Assembly (NCBI RefSeq): GCF_028274965.1
Contig: NZ_JAQCNO010000067.1
Span: 1-64,000, forward strand
Direction of reading: 5' to 3'
DNA: 64,000 nt
Source of the DNA: Natronomonas sp.
GTDB lineage: Archaea > Halobacteriota > Halobacteria > Halobacteriales > Haloarculaceae
Shown: positions 20,215 to 30,976 of the stretch, piece by piece
Numbering within the stretch: position 1 is the first letter of the stretch
Layout of the letters: each line of letters begins with the position of its first letter
Position numbers and translations under genes: made by a program
The notes under the pieces: generated by a model
The model's input: only the letters and a program-made list of their open reading frames with translations
What the model was told of the DNA's origin: nothing
Database searches by the model: none

Positions 20215-22073
20215 CACTCCGAGACGGCCGCGGCGACGTCGGCGAGATCGAGGCGTTCGACCGTGTCCATCGTCGGGTGGCCGTTGTCGTTCCACCCGCG
20301 GAACCGGTAGTACGTGTCCAGCATCGCATCTAACTCCTCGGGCGGACAGTACATCCCCTCGGCGGGGCCATCGGAGATCGGCTCGTTCATGACCCGATGC
20401 GGCAGCGTGTCGGCGTCGCGGTCGGCGACGTCCCGCGCGGCGTTGATCAGCCGCTCGAGGTTGTAGATCCGCTCGCCGATGCGCTCGACGTCCTCGACGG
20501 AGAGCTCCCAGCCGGTCGCGAGGTTTATGGCCTCGGTGTAGCTCTCGTTGATCTCCGTCCCCCACCCGCCCTCGCTGACGAAGCGACACTGCGTCAGCGA
20601 GTCACCGAGCGCGGTGAAGTGTTGGATCCGGGCGGCGAACTCGGGGGTGCCCTCGGTGGTCTCGTCGTGGTGGCCGTCGTACTGCATCGTCGGCCGCGTG
20701 TCGTGGTGCGATCCCCCGCGCGTCGCCGTCGCGTAGCCGATGCTCATCCCCTTCAGTCCGCGCGCGGAGTGGGCGGCGAACTCCAAGCCCTTCGCGCCGT
20801 AGAGGTACCGTTCGGCCCCCTCCTCGAGCGATTCGGCGAGCCGGAAGGAGCCCTCGGCGAGGTCGTCGCCGAAGTCCTCCCGGCGGGCCGTCTTGCGGGC
20901 GAGTTCGACCAATCCGTCGGCGTCGCCGAACGAGAGGTGCGGCGAATCGTTGTCGTCGAGCAGGCCCCGCTCGCGGCACTCCCGCGCGAACGCGACCGTG
21001 ACGCCCCACGAGATCGTATCGAGGCCCAGGCGGTCACAGAGGTCGTTGGCTTTGATGACGCGTTCGATGTCGTAGACCTCCTGTAGCGTGGCCGTACCGA
21101 AAAGCGACTCGAACTCCGGGATCTTCGCCTCGGTCACCCCCTCGGACTCGACGGAGACGTGTTTGCCGCACTTGACCGCACAGTTGGCACAGGTCGTATC
21201 CTCGGTGACGTACTCGTCCCGCAGCGTCTCGCCGCTTATCGCCTCGGCGTCGTCGGGGTCGGCCCGTTCGGTCTGCATGTTCCGCTGGCCGAGTTTGCCC
21301 ATCTCGTTGATCGGGTTGACGAGACCCGCGGTGCCGTACTCCTGGAGCATCTCGGTGTCCGCCATCAGCCGCCCCATCTGCTGGACCGACCGTCCGCGCA
21401 GCCCGCCGGCGGGTTCGGGCTCGAACTCCCCGCCCTGGACGGCGATCGCCTTCACGTTCTTCGATCCCAACACCGCGCCGGACCCGCCCCGGCCGGCGAC
21501 CCCCTCGCGGATCTCCGATTCGTGGACCAGACAGGCGTACCGGACCTGGTTCTCGCCGGCCGGTCCGTTGGCGAGGACGTGCGTGTCGTAGCCGACCCCC
21601 TCGCGGTCGCGGATCTCCTGGCACGTCTCGTAGGTCTCGGCTCCGGCGAGGCCGTCGGCCGGCTTTATCTCGGCGCCGTCCTCGTGGACGAGTACGTAGG
21701 AGTCCTCGTCGGCCCGCCCGTGGAGCACGACCACCTCGAAGCCGGTCGTCTTGAGCGCCTGCGGCAGCGTCCCCCCAAACGTGGAATCGAAAAAGCCGTC
21801 CGTCATGGGGCTTATGAACCCGAGCACGCCCCGGGAGGTCGACTGGAACGGCGTGGCGTTCATCGGCCCGACCGCCATCGCTAAGACGTTCTCGGGGTCG
21901 AAGGCGTCGGCGTCGGCCGGCACGTGCTCGGCGACCTGCTTGGCGACGAACCCGTTGCCGCCGAGGAACCGACGGGCGTCCTCGGGGGCGATCGCTTCCG
22001 TTTCGGTCTCGCCGGTGTCGAGGTGTACGTGTAGTATCTTGCCTCCGTACACGGGGGGCAGCGTATCGCTCAT
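20214..22073 (-). CDS. Aldehyde ferredoxin oxidoreductase family protein
   Basis: GGKILHVHLDTGE...FLGGNGF...GRGGSGAVLGSKNVKAIAVQG. Confidence 0.9.
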   Translation of the reverse strand: MSDTLPPVYGGKILHVHLDTGETETEAIAPEDARRFLGGNGFVAKQVAEHVPADADAFDPENVLAMAVGPMNATPFQSTSRGVLGFISPMTDGFFDSTFGGTLPQALKTTGFEVVVLHGRADEDSYVLVHEDGAEIKPADGLAGAETYETCQEIRDREGVGYDTHVLANGPAGENQVRYACLVHESEIREGVAGRGGSGAVLGSKNVKAIAVQGGEFEPEPAGGLRGRSVQQMGRLMADTEMLQEYGTAGLVNPINEMGKLGQRNMQTERADPDDAEAISGETLRDEYVTEDTTCANCAVKCGKHVSVESEGVTEAKIPEFESLFGTATLQEVYDIERVIKANDLCDRLGLDTISWGVTVAFARECRERGLLDDNDSPHLSFGDADGLVELARKTARREDFGDDLAEGSFRLAESLEEGAERYLYGAKGLEFAAHSARGLKGMSIGYATATRGGSHHDTRPTMQYDGHHDETTEGTPEFAARIQHFTALGDSLTQCRFVSEGGWGTEINESYTEAINLATGWELSVEDVERIGERIYNLERLINAARDVADRDADTLPHRVMNEPISDGPAEGMYCPPEELDAMLDTYYRFRGWNDNGHPTMDTVERLDLADVAAAVSE

Positions 22074-22278
22074 TAACAATTGAATGGGGGAACGAGTCGT
22101 CTTAAAACCTCGTAAGCGCCGCCGACGATACGCGGCGGCGGCTCGTTCAGTGCTAACTTCAGCGCCTCAAGGCATATATACGTTTGGTTTACCGTCGAGA
22201 AGTCGCATGGACGGTCAGGCTGCATCGGGAATAGTGTGGATCCAGTTCTTTTATTAGACAGCGGGCAGAACCGGCTCC

Positions 22279-23463
22279 ATGCCCGATCCGACTGAGGACG
22301 GAACCAAGACGTTCGTTTCGAGACGACAGCTACTTTCGACCGCCGGCGCGTCCGGGGTCGCGCTCGCCGCTGGGTGTGCGGGCAACGGCGGCGGCAACGG
22401 CAACGGCGGGAACGGCAACGGCAACGGCGGTGGCGGCAACGGCAACGGAAACGGGGACGGAAGCGGCGGTGACGGCAGCGGCGACGACGCGGTCGTCTCC
22501 GCTGCGTGGATCTACTTCGCCGACGCCGGCGATCAGGGCTGGACGGCCTCGCACGACGGCGGGCGGCAGGCGACCGTCGAGGCGATGGACGATCTCGAGA
22601 GCGACTTCGTCGAGAACGTTGACGCCGCGAACGTCGAACAGACGGCGAGTCAGTACGCCGAGCAGGGGTTCGACATCGTCTTCGGCGCCAGCGCGAGCTT
22701 CACCGATCCGATGGCGGCCGCGTCCGAGCAGTACCCCGAGACGGCCTTCGAGGTCGCCTCGGGGATCGACACCGGGGAAAACTACGGCTCGTACTACGTG
22801 AAGCTGTACCACGCCCGGTACCTCGTCGGCTACGCCGCGGGGATGCTCACCGAGAACGACAGCGTGGGGTACGTCGCCGCCAACCCGGTCTCGACGGTCT
22901 ATCAGGACATCAACGCCTTCGCGTCCGGGCTGGCCGACGCGAACGCCGACGCGACGCTGTATCTCCGGTGGACGAACGCCTGGTACGACCCGCCGACGGA
23001 GGGCGAGAACGCCCAGACGCTGATCGACGACGAGGACGTCGACGTCATGGCCCAACACCAAGACTCGGCGGCGGCGATCGAGACGGCGGCCGAGAACGGC
23101 ATCTGGGGGAGCGGCTACGCGCAGTCGATGAGCGAGTTCGCCGGCGAGAACTACCTGATGACGCCGGTGTTCAACTGGGAGGAGACGTACGTCCCCCTCA
23201 TCGAGGCCGCCCGCGACGGCGAGTGGGAGGCCGGGATGACGTTCCCCGGGATCGGAGAGGGCGCCGCGGCCCTGAGCGAGCCCGGCCCCGAGGTCCCCGA
23301 GGACGTCCTCGAGGAGGTCATGGGGATCAGAGATGAGATGATCGACGGCGACGCCGACGAGATCGTCTGGAGCGGGACGCCGTACGCCGACCGGACCGAC
23401 GAGGAGATCCTCTTCGGATCCGACACGCTCGGTTTGGACAACATCGACGGCGACGAGCTCTGA
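22279..23463 (+). CDS. BMP-family ABC transporter substrate-binding lipoprotein
   Basis: Lipobox AAGCAG, low-complexity Gly/Asn linker, WIYFADAGDQGWTASHDGG... BMP domain. Confidence 0.85.
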   Translation: MPDPTEDGTKTFVSRRQLLSTAGASGVALAAGCAGNGGGNGNGGNGNGNGGGGNGNGNGDGSGGDGSGDDAVVSAAWIYFADAGDQGWTASHDGGRQATVEAMDDLESDFVENVDAANVEQTASQYAEQGFDIVFGASASFTDPMAAASEQYPETAFEVASGIDTGENYGSYYVKLYHARYLVGYAAGMLTENDSVGYVAANPVSTVYQDINAFASGLADANADATLYLRWTNAWYDPPTEGENAQTLIDDEDVDVMAQHQDSAAAIETAAENGIWGSGYAQSMSEFAGENYLMTPVFNWEETYVPLIEAARDGEWEAGMTFPGIGEGAAALSEPGPEVPEDVLEEVMGIRDEMIDGDADEIVWSGTPYADRTDEEILFGSDTLGLDNIDGDEL

Positions 23464-23587
23464 GCGGAGCGACGCCCGAGATCCCGTCCCGTCGCGTTTC
23501 GTCCGGACCTGTTCTGTCCCGTGTCACCCCGCCTCAGTTCGAGAGCGCCGTCCGGAGGCCTATCGTGGCCGAGGGCAGCGGCGTCGG

Positions 23588-24562
23588 TCAGTCCCGTTCT
23601 CTGCTGTAGGACTCCAACAGCGCCGACGGGGCCCCGAGTTCAGCGAGCGTCCCGCGCCGCATGACGTACCACAACACGGCGATCGTCAGGAGGTACGGGT
23701 ACGTGTTCATGACCTGCGGGTTCAACAGAAACCGGACGGTCGACTCGAGCGCCGGGGTGTCGAGGACGCCGAGCGTCGCGTCCCGGACCGCCGCCGCGCG
23801 AAACGAGAGCGCGTCGATTGCGGCGAAGAAGTAGGTGCCGGCGAGCACGCGCCAGATCCGCCACTGCGCGAAAATGACCAAGGCGACGGCGATCCACCCG
23901 CGACCGGCGACCATCTCGGGGGCCCAGAAGTTCGTGAACGCGAGCGAGAGCTGCGCGCCGCCAGCCCCGGCGAACGCGCCGCCGAGGACGACGCAGGCGT
24001 ACTGGATCCGGTAGACGGGGACGCCGGCGGTGTCGGCCGTTTCGGGGTCGTCGCCGACGGCGGTGATCTCCCTGCCGACGTTCGTCCGAAAGAGGAGATA
24101 CCACACGAACGGGACGAGCGCCAACCCGAGGTAATCGAGCGCGGTGACGCTGAAGAACGCGGCGCCGACGACCGGGATCTCCGAGAGCAGCGGGACCGTG
24201 ATCGTCCGGAACCCCTCGATGCTCTCGCCGACCCACCCCTGGCTGAAGTACGTCGTCAGCCCGACACCGAGGAGGGTGAGCATAATGCCGCTTATGACCT
24301 GATCGGCCTCGAAGGAGACGCACAGAACGGCGTGCAACAGCGCCATCGCCGCGCCGATCGCCGTTCCGGCTATGAATCCGACGACAAGGCTGCCGGAGGC
24401 GACCGCGGCGGCAAAGCCGGTGAGCGCGCCGCCGAGCATCATCCCCTCGACGCCGAGGTTGAGGACGCCGCTCCGCTCGGCGATGATCTCGCCCATCGCG
24501 GCCAACAGCAGCGGCGTTGCGAGCCGGACCGTCGATTCGAGCACGCCGGCGACGAGCGTCAT
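23588..24562 (-). CDS. ABC transporter permease (BMP/nucleoside type)
   Basis: [28 protein letters not shown] signature. Confidence 0.9.
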   Translation of the reverse strand: MTLVAGVLESTVRLATPLLLAAMGEIIAERSGVLNLGVEGMMLGGALTGFAAAVASGSLVVGFIAGTAIGAAMALLHAVLCVSFEADQVISGIMLTLLGVGLTTYFSQGWVGESIEGFRTITVPLLSEIPVVGAAFFSVTALDYLGLALVPFVWYLLFRTNVGREITAVGDDPETADTAGVPVYRIQYACVVLGGAFAGAGGAQLSLAFTNFWAPEMVAGRGWIAVALVIFAQWRIWRVLAGTYFFAAIDALSFRAAAVRDATLGVLDTPALESTVRFLLNPQVMNTYPYLLTIAVLWYVMRRGTLAELGAPSALLESYSRERD

Positions 24563-25644
24563 GCGGCCCCCTCCGCGCTCGGATCGGAGCCGCCCCGCTC
24601 GAGGCGGATCCGGTACTCCTTGATGAACTCGGCGGTCAACAGACAGAGGATCGTGAGCGCGACGATGACGTCTATCAGCGCCGTCGGGACGTTCTGCGTG
24701 ATCGCGAGGGTCGTGCCACCCGCGGTGAGCACGCCGAAGAAGGCCGCGGCGAGAAACACCCGAAGGACGCCGTTTCGCCCGAGCAGCGCAACGGCGATCG
24801 CGGTGAAGCCGTACTGCGGCGAGAAGTCCTCGAACAGCCGGCCGTGGACCCCGGCGACCTCGATGATCCCGGCCAGGCCGGCTAGACAGCCGCCGACGAC
24901 GAACACAACGACGTACACCTTGTACGTGCTGATGCCGGCCTGTGCGGCCGCCTCGGGGTTCGATCCGGCGAACGTGGTCTCGTACCCGAACCGCGTCCGG
25001 CTCAAAAGCAGGTACGCGAAGACCCCGACGACCGCCAGCGCGACGACACCGACGTGGAGCCGGGGGTGAAACGCCGTCGGGAGCTGAGCGGCCTCGGGCA
25101 GGCGGTCCGTGGCGGTCTGTCCGCCCGACCCCTGTATCGGACCGCGGAGGAGGTACCCGGTGAACGTCGTCGCCGCGAACGTGAGCATCAGCGAGGAGAT
25201 GATCTCGTTGACGTCGTGTTCGGCCCGGAGATACCCCGGGATCGCGCCGTAGAGAGCGGAGACGACCGTCGCCGCAATGAGCATCGACGGCACCAACAGC
25301 GGCCGCGGGAGGTCGGCGTTCAGCCCGACGTAGCTGCCGACGACCGCGCCGACGAACAGCTGTCCCTCCGCGCCGACGTTCCACAGCCCCGCCTTCAGCG
25401 GGATGTACACCGCCAGTCCGGCGAGAAACAGCGGGAGCGTGGTCGTGAGGACGTCCGCGAGCCCGCCGATGCTCGAGGGCTGAACGACGAACACCGTCGC
25501 GTAGGCGACGAGGGGGTTGACGCCGATCCACACGAGCGGGACCGCGGCGATGCCGAGCGCCGCCAGAACCGTTAGCAGCGGGGCGGCGTAGGCGAGCCAC
25601 CGCGGCAGCGAATCGCGGCGCTCGAACTCGACGGTGGGGCTCAT
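24559..25644 (-). CDS. ABC transporter permease (BMP/nucleoside type)
   Basis: GLWNVGAEGQLFVGAVVGSYVGL signature. Confidence 0.9.
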   Translation of the reverse strand: MSPTVEFERRDSLPRWLAYAAPLLTVLAALGIAAVPLVWIGVNPLVAYATVFVVQPSSIGGLADVLTTTLPLFLAGLAVYIPLKAGLWNVGAEGQLFVGAVVGSYVGLNADLPRPLLVPSMLIAATVVSALYGAIPGYLRAEHDVNEIISSLMLTFAATTFTGYLLRGPIQGSGGQTATDRLPEAAQLPTAFHPRLHVGVVALAVVGVFAYLLLSRTRFGYETTFAGSNPEAAAQAGISTYKVYVVVFVVGGCLAGLAGIIEVAGVHGRLFEDFSPQYGFTAIAVALLGRNGVLRVFLAAAFFGVLTAGGTTLAITQNVPTALIDVIVALTILCLLTAEFIKEYRIRLERGGSDPSAEGAA

Positions 25645-27251
25645 GTGGGCTCCGTCGTCGGCGCGCGTTCGTCCGTCGTCGGTGCCGTTCCGGTCGACAT
25701 GTACATGCCGAGCTCCCAGCGATCGGTCTCGGCCGGGGTCGTCTCGTGGACGAACTCGCCGTCGTACATAACGAGGATGCGATCGCTCACGTCAAGCAGT
25801 TCGTCGAGGTCCTCGGAGATCATCAACACACCGGTCCCGGCCGTCCGCTGTTCGAGCATGAGCTCTCTGATGTTCTCGATCGCGCCGACGTCGACCCCGC
25901 GGGTGGGCTGGTTTGCCACGAGCACCTCCGGCGAGCGCCGCATCTCCCGGCCCAGGATGAGCTTCTGGAGGTTCCCGCCGGAGAGCTCGCCGGCGGGCGT
26001 CGCCCGGACGTCCCCGACGCCGCGGACGTCGAAGACCGAAACGAGGTCGTCTGCGTACTCGGCCATGGCGTCGTAGTCGACGAAGGGGCCGTCGCCGCCG
26101 AGCCCGTCGCGGTACGTCTTGACCCCGGCGTTGTGCATCACGCTGAGACCCGACGCACAGCCGTACCGGTAGCGGTCCTCGGGGACGAACGAGACCCCCG
26201 CGTCGACGAACGCCCGCGGCTTCGCTCCGGTGAGGTCTCGGCCGTCGATCGCTATTTCGCCGTCCTCGAGGGGCCGAAAGCCGATCAGGCTCTCGGCGAG
26301 CTCCCGCTGGCCGTTCCCGCTGACACCGGCGATCCCGACGATCTCGCCGCGTCGAACGGTCACGTCGACGCCGGACAGCGCCGTCGTCCCGCGGTCGTCC
26401 GAGACGCTGAGGTCCGCGGCCTCAAGGACCGGATCGCCGACCGAAACGGGCTCCTTGTCGAGGCGGAACAGCACCTCCCGGCCGACCATCTTCTCGGCGA
26501 GGTCGGCCTCGCTGACCGAGTCGGCGTCGACGGTCTCGATCCGCCGGCCGTCGCGCAGGACGGTCACGCGGTCGGCCATCCGATCGATCTCCCACAGTTT
26601 GTGCGTGATGAACACGACCGTGAGCCCCTCCTCGACGAGCGTTCGGATCGTCTCGAACATGCGTTCGGCCTCGTTCGGCGTCAACACCGCCGTCGGCTCG
26701 TCGAGGATCAACAGCTCGACGTCGCGATAGAGGGCCTTCAGAATCTCGACGCGCTGCCGTTCGCCGATGTCGAGCTCCCAGACCTTGGCATCCGGATCGA
26801 CCGCCAGGCCGTACTCCTCGGAGAGTCGCTCGATCCGCGATCGGGGCCCCTCGCGGCTCCGGGACAGCATCGCTTTGAGCCCGGACAACAGCCCCCCGTC
26901 CGCGCCCCCGGAGGCGGTTTCTCGCTCGCCAAGGACGATGTTCTCGAGGACGCTCATCCGCGGAACGAGCATGAAGTGCTGATGCACCATGCCGATGCCC
27001 GCGTCGATCGCGTCCTTCGGGGACTCGAAGGACCGCTCCTCGCCGTCGAAGACGATCCGCCCGCTCGTCGGGCTGTACAGCCCATAGAGGACGTTCATCA
27101 GCGTGCTCTTTCCGGCGCCGTTCTCGCCGAGGAGGCCGTGGACCTCGCCGCGGCGGACCGTCAGGTCGATGTCGTCGTTTGCGACGACATCGTCGAAGCG
27201 CTTGGTGAGGTTCTCGACCGAGAGGATCGGGTCAGCCTCAGACATCGTCAC
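25641..27251 (-). CDS. ABC transporter ATP-binding protein, duplicated ATPase (sugar/nucleoside type)
   Basis: GENGAGKSTLMNVLYGLY, LDEPTAVLTPNEA, second half GIAGVSGNGQRELAE, LSGGNLQKLILGREM. Confidence 0.9.
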   Translation of the reverse strand: MTMSEADPILSVENLTKRFDDVVANDDIDLTVRRGEVHGLLGENGAGKSTLMNVLYGLYSPTSGRIVFDGEERSFESPKDAIDAGIGMVHQHFMLVPRMSVLENIVLGERETASGGADGGLLSGLKAMLSRSREGPRSRIERLSEEYGLAVDPDAKVWELDIGERQRVEILKALYRDVELLILDEPTAVLTPNEAERMFETIRTLVEEGLTVVFITHKLWEIDRMADRVTVLRDGRRIETVDADSVSEADLAEKMVGREVLFRLDKEPVSVGDPVLEAADLSVSDDRGTTALSGVDVTVRRGEIVGIAGVSGNGQRELAESLIGFRPLEDGEIAIDGRDLTGAKPRAFVDAGVSFVPEDRYRYGCASGLSVMHNAGVKTYRDGLGGDGPFVDYDAMAEYADDLVSVFDVRGVGDVRATPAGELSGGNLQKLILGREMRRSPEVLVANQPTRGVDVGAIENIRELMLEQRTAGTGVLMISEDLDELLDVSDRILVMYDGEFVHETTPAETDRWELGMYMSTGTAPTTDERAPTTEPT

Positions 27252-27473
27252 GGTCCGTTCCGGTCGGGAGGACGGGAGCGCTCATGGTTCGATGGGACAG
27301 CGACCGTCCGTTGGTTTCTTTCGGTAGCTGCAATACTTGATCCGTGCCGCCTCGGTCCGCTCGAGGCGGCGGACGCGGGGGCGGGACGCGCCGTCCGAAC
27401 CGCGGTCGGAACGGGACATACCGTTCGAACTACGCCGCGGGTCTCAAAGGTTACCATTCGGCGCTGGCGGCTC

Positions 27474-28259
27474 TCAGAGCGGCGCGTCGGTGACGCCGCC
27501 GTCGATCGGGACCGTCGCACCGGTGACGTAGCTGGCCCGCTCGGAGGCGAGATACGCGACCAGATCGCCGAGTTCCGAGGGCTCTCCGGGCCGCCCGAGC
27601 GGGACGTCGCCGGCCCACGCCTCGTAGGCCGCCTCCCGGGACTCGAAGCGGCCGCTCTCGACGCTTTCGGCCACCAGCGTACCGATCCGACCGGTCTCGA
27701 AGGGGCCGGGCGCGACCGCGTTGACGCGGACCTCCGGGGCCAGTTCCTTTGCGAGCGTCTTGTTCAGCCCGACGAGCGCGAGCCGGAAGACGTTCGAGAG
27801 GGCGTACTCCTCGATGATCTCGCGGGTCGTCCGGGAGGTCATCATCACGATCGACCCACCGCCCTCCGTCAGCGCCGGAGCGGCGGTCCGGATCGACCGG
27901 AGCGCGCTCATGAACAACAGGTCGTACGTCGCCTGCCACGTTCCGTCGTCGATGTCGAGTGCCCGCGCCGTCGAGGGCCCGGCGACGTTCGTCACGAGGT
28001 GATCCAACCCGCCGAAGGTGTCGACGGTTTCGGAGACCAGCGCGTCGATGGCGTCGGGATCAGTCAGGTCGGCCGCCACGCCGCGGACGGTGCCGGGGGT
28101 CCCCTCGAGCGCCTCGACCGCGGCGTCGAGTCTGTCCCGGTCGCGTCCGTTACAGACGACGTTGGCCCCTTCGTTTGCAAGCGCCCGCGCGCAGGCTCGC
28201 CCGAGACCGCTGCTCGACGCCGTGACGAGCGCCGTGTCGTTCGCGAGTCCGAGATCCAT
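27474..28259 (-). CDS. SDR family oxidoreductase
   Basis: ALVTASSSGLGRACARALANEGANVV. Confidence 0.85.
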   Translation of the reverse strand: MDLGLANDTALVTASSSGLGRACARALANEGANVVCNGRDRDRLDAAVEALEGTPGTVRGVAADLTDPDAIDALVSETVDTFGGLDHLVTNVAGPSTARALDIDDGTWQATYDLLFMSALRSIRTAAPALTEGGGSIVMMTSRTTREIIEEYALSNVFRLALVGLNKTLAKELAPEVRVNAVAPGPFETGRIGTLVAESVESGRFESREAAYEAWAGDVPLGRPGEPSELGDLVAYLASERASYVTGATVPIDGGVTDAPL

Positions 28260-28445
28260 ACCGAACGCCCGTCGGCCGGACGTATGAAACCTGCCGACGC
28301 CGGACGCCCCGAGCCGGACCGAGCGCGGAACCGAACCGAGCGCGGCGTCGATCGGAGCCCGCTTCGGGCCGAGGGCGAGCCCGCGAGAGCTCCCGTCGGG
28401 GGATCGCGTCCCAAGTTTTTATACGACACCCGGAGACAATTTGGT

Positions 28446-29051
28446 ATGCGATTCGCTGTCGCGTTCAAAAAGGCGCTGAAGTACCACGCCGTGGCGTTCG
28501 TGCCGAACCTGATCGGCGGCGGGATCGCGGCGGTCTCGCTGTGGATCGGCGTGATCGAACCGGCGCTCTCGGCGCTTCCGGGGGCGGCAGGCGGGGTGCA
28601 GGGGCTACTCGGGGCCGCCCTCGGGGCGCCCTACAACCTTCCGGTCGCCGTCGTCGGGGTGGTCGGCGGGCTGTTGCTCCGACGCATCGGCAAGACGGCG
28701 CTGCTGTTCAAGATACACGGCACCGCGGTCGTCAACACCGTCGATGGCCAGTTGATAGAGGAAGAACCGAGCGGCGACGGGTCGGGCGGGGCCGACGCAG
28801 GTTCGGCGCGTTCGACCGGCGAGCGGAGCGGAGACGGCTCGCGCGGGAGCGCCGAAGACGGGACCGACACCGTAGAGGACGGCTCCGAGGACGTCGGTCC
28901 AGGTGATACCGGAACGGGGGCCAACGCGGCGGCCGACGGCGCGAACGCGACGGATGAGGACCTCAAGGGTAAGGAACGAACCGGTGGGGGCGCCGAACCC
29001 GAACCCGAACCCGAACCTGAAACTGAGCCCGAACGCGGAACCGATCGGTGA
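28446..29051 (+). CDS. Haloarchaeal membrane protein with low-complexity acidic tail
   Basis: Hydrophobic N-terminal half and (EP)n-rich C-terminus. Confidence 0.6.
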   Translation: MRFAVAFKKALKYHAVAFVPNLIGGGIAAVSLWIGVIEPALSALPGAAGGVQGLLGAALGAPYNLPVAVVGVVGGLLLRRIGKTALLFKIHGTAVVNTVDGQLIEEEPSGDGSGGADAGSARSTGERSGDGSRGSAEDGTDTVEDGSEDVGPGDTGTGANAAADGANATDEDLKGKERTGGGAEPEPEPEPETEPERGTDR

Positions 29052-29154
29052 ACCGGCGCGCCGGCGCGGTATATACCGCCACGGTACGGTGGGACGACGC
29101 CGGATCCCGGTCGTACCGCAACCCTAATCAGCGCCTCGCGGCCTGTGTGTACAC

Positions 29155-29424
29155 GTGATGAACGGACAACGATGCCGGACGATCGGGTCGGCGTGGGCGA
29201 TCGGACAGGGACTGCTCAGCGCGCTCGCGCCGGGCGTGAGCGTCGCGGTCATCAAGCGGCTGCTCGGGACGAACTTCGAGAACGCCGACGACCTCGAGGC
29301 CAAACCCGCGTACGTCCGACAGCTGCGCGCCCTCGGGATCGGGCTCGCCGCGGCGGGGATCGCCGGGCTCGCGATGGAGCGGGTCAGCGGGAACCCGGAG
29401 GATTCCTCCGAGCCGGACCGCTGA
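29155..29424 (+). CDS. Small hypothetical membrane protein
   Basis: 89-aa ORF with hydrophobic segments. Confidence 0.5.
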   Translation: MMNGQRCRTIGSAWAIGQGLLSALAPGVSVAVIKRLLGTNFENADDLEAKPAYVRQLRALGIGLAAAGIAGLAMERVSGNPEDSSEPDR

Positions 29425-29648
29425 GCCCAACGGCCGCGGCAAGAAGGCGCCGTAGCTCAACATCGCGTCGTCGGAAACGATCGCCGGCGATCCCGGCGCG
29501 GCCTCGACCGTTTCCGCCACGTCGGTAACGAGGGTCGTCATGGCGTCCGGAACGTCGACGGACGTCGATAAAAGGGTGCCCTCCGGCGGGGGCCAACGGG
29601 CGCGGGCGACCGGACGGTTTTAGTGGGTTCGGCGCGCCCGGTCCCGCC

Positions 29649-30614
29649 ATGCAGGCAGTTCGGCTCTCGGAGCACGGCGGCCCGGAGACGCTGCGGGTGG
29701 CATCGATCGATCGCCCTAACCCGGCGAGCGGGGAGCTCCTCGTCGAGGTGGCGGCGGCCGGGGTCAACCCCGTCGACACGTACTTCCGGGACGGCTCGTA
29801 CGAGCCCGTCGGGCTCCCGTTTACGCCCGGCGTCGATTTCTCGGGGACGGTCGTCGAAACCGGCGACGGCGTGTCGGGGTTTTCGGCCGGCGATCGGGTG
29901 TACGGGACCGGGATCGGCAACGGCGGATTTCAGGGGGCCTACGCCGAGTACGCGACGGTGCCGACGGACCGCGTCGTCGCGCTGCCCGAGGGGGTGTCGC
30001 TGCTCGAGGCCGGCGCGGCGGGCGTCGTCGCCTGTACGGCCTGGCGCGCGCTCGTCGATCACGCCGACCTCGACCCGGCCGAGCACTGTCTCGTCCACGG
30101 CGGGTCCGGCGGCGTCGGGCACGTCGCCGTCCAGATCGCGTCGGCCGTCTCGGCGCAAACCATCGCGACGGCCGATCCGTCGTACCACGAGGCTGTCTCC
30201 GAACTCGGCGCCGACACCGTCCTCGGGTACGACCGCGAGGACCTCGCCGAGGCTGTCCTCGAGGCGTCCGACGGCGGGGTCGACGCGGTGTTGGATCACC
30301 GCCTCGACGACTACCTCCAGTTCGACGCCGACGTCGCCGCGACCGGCGCGACCGTCGTCGGGATCGGCGAGAACGATCCCGCGCCCGCCTTTTCGAACGT
30401 CGCGGGAGCGCGCGGCAAGGACATCGAGTACCAGCTGATGAGCGTGTTCAACGCGCCGGATCTGCGGGTCCCGCTCCGGGGCGTCGCCCACCTGATGGCG
30501 ACCGGGGAGCTCTCTGTGACGGTGGCCCGGCGCTACGGCCTCAAGGACGCCGCCGACGCACAGCGGGACGTGCTGAACGAGAGCGTCTTCGGGAAGCTCG
30601 TCGTCGAGCCCTGA
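29649..30614 (+). CDS. NADPH:quinone reductase / zinc-type alcohol dehydrogenase family
   Basis: MQAVRLSEHGGPETLRV...GVDFSGTVVETGDGVSGFSAGDRVYG...VHGGSGGVGHVAVQIA. Confidence 0.9.
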   Translation: MQAVRLSEHGGPETLRVASIDRPNPASGELLVEVAAAGVNPVDTYFRDGSYEPVGLPFTPGVDFSGTVVETGDGVSGFSAGDRVYGTGIGNGGFQGAYAEYATVPTDRVVALPEGVSLLEAGAAGVVACTAWRALVDHADLDPAEHCLVHGGSGGVGHVAVQIASAVSAQTIATADPSYHEAVSELGADTVLGYDREDLAEAVLEASDGGVDAVLDHRLDDYLQFDADVAATGATVVGIGENDPAPAFSNVAGARGKDIEYQLMSVFNAPDLRVPLRGVAHLMATGELSVTVARRYGLKDAADAQRDVLNESVFGKLVVEP

Positions 30615-30643
30615 CCGGCCGGCGCGGCCCCGGGTTCGGGAAC

Positions 30644-30651
30644 GCATATAC
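30644..30651 (+). promoter_or_regulatory. Candidate TATA box of native nop5
   Basis: gcatatatacgc-type AT stretch about 25 nt upstream of the ATG at 30675 in GC-rich context. Confidence 0.4.
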
Positions 30652-30674
30652 GCGGGGCAGCAGTACGGGGACGC

Positions 30675-30959
30675 ATGACAGGAGAACGTCCGGCCGATCG
30701 CGGCTGGTTCGCCGGCGTCGACCCCGGATCGGAGGCGGCTGCCGCGGCGATACGGGAGGGGTCCGCGGAGACCACCGAGCAGTGGCCCCGGGCGGCCGTC
30801 GAATCGGGGTTCGCCGCCGACGAGGGCGACTACTACGACAGGCTCCGCGAGGCGACGATGGCGGCGACCCGGGCGGCCGTCCGCGAGGCCGAGACCGCCG
30901 ACGACAGACAGCTCATCCACGCCGTTCGGGCGATGGACGACATAAGCAGATATCTATAG
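30675..30959 (+). pseudogene. nop5: Stranded 5' fragment of native nop5, truncated by element insertion
   Basis: Ends ...DDRQLIHAVRAMDD|ISRYL*; homologous to the N-terminus of the ORF at 46450; sits upstream of the element in high-GC DNA. Confidence 0.9.
30933..30941 (+). repeat. attL core
   Basis: TTCGGGCG-ATGGACGAC; codons 87-89 of nop5. Confidence 0.75.
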
Positions 30960-30976
30960 TAGTTGACTGTGTGAAC

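Noticed and set aside
22376-22500. Gly/Asn-coding repeat as a DNA repeat element
   Set aside because: It is the low-complexity linker after the lipobox of the substrate-binding protein, common in haloarchaeal lipoproteins.
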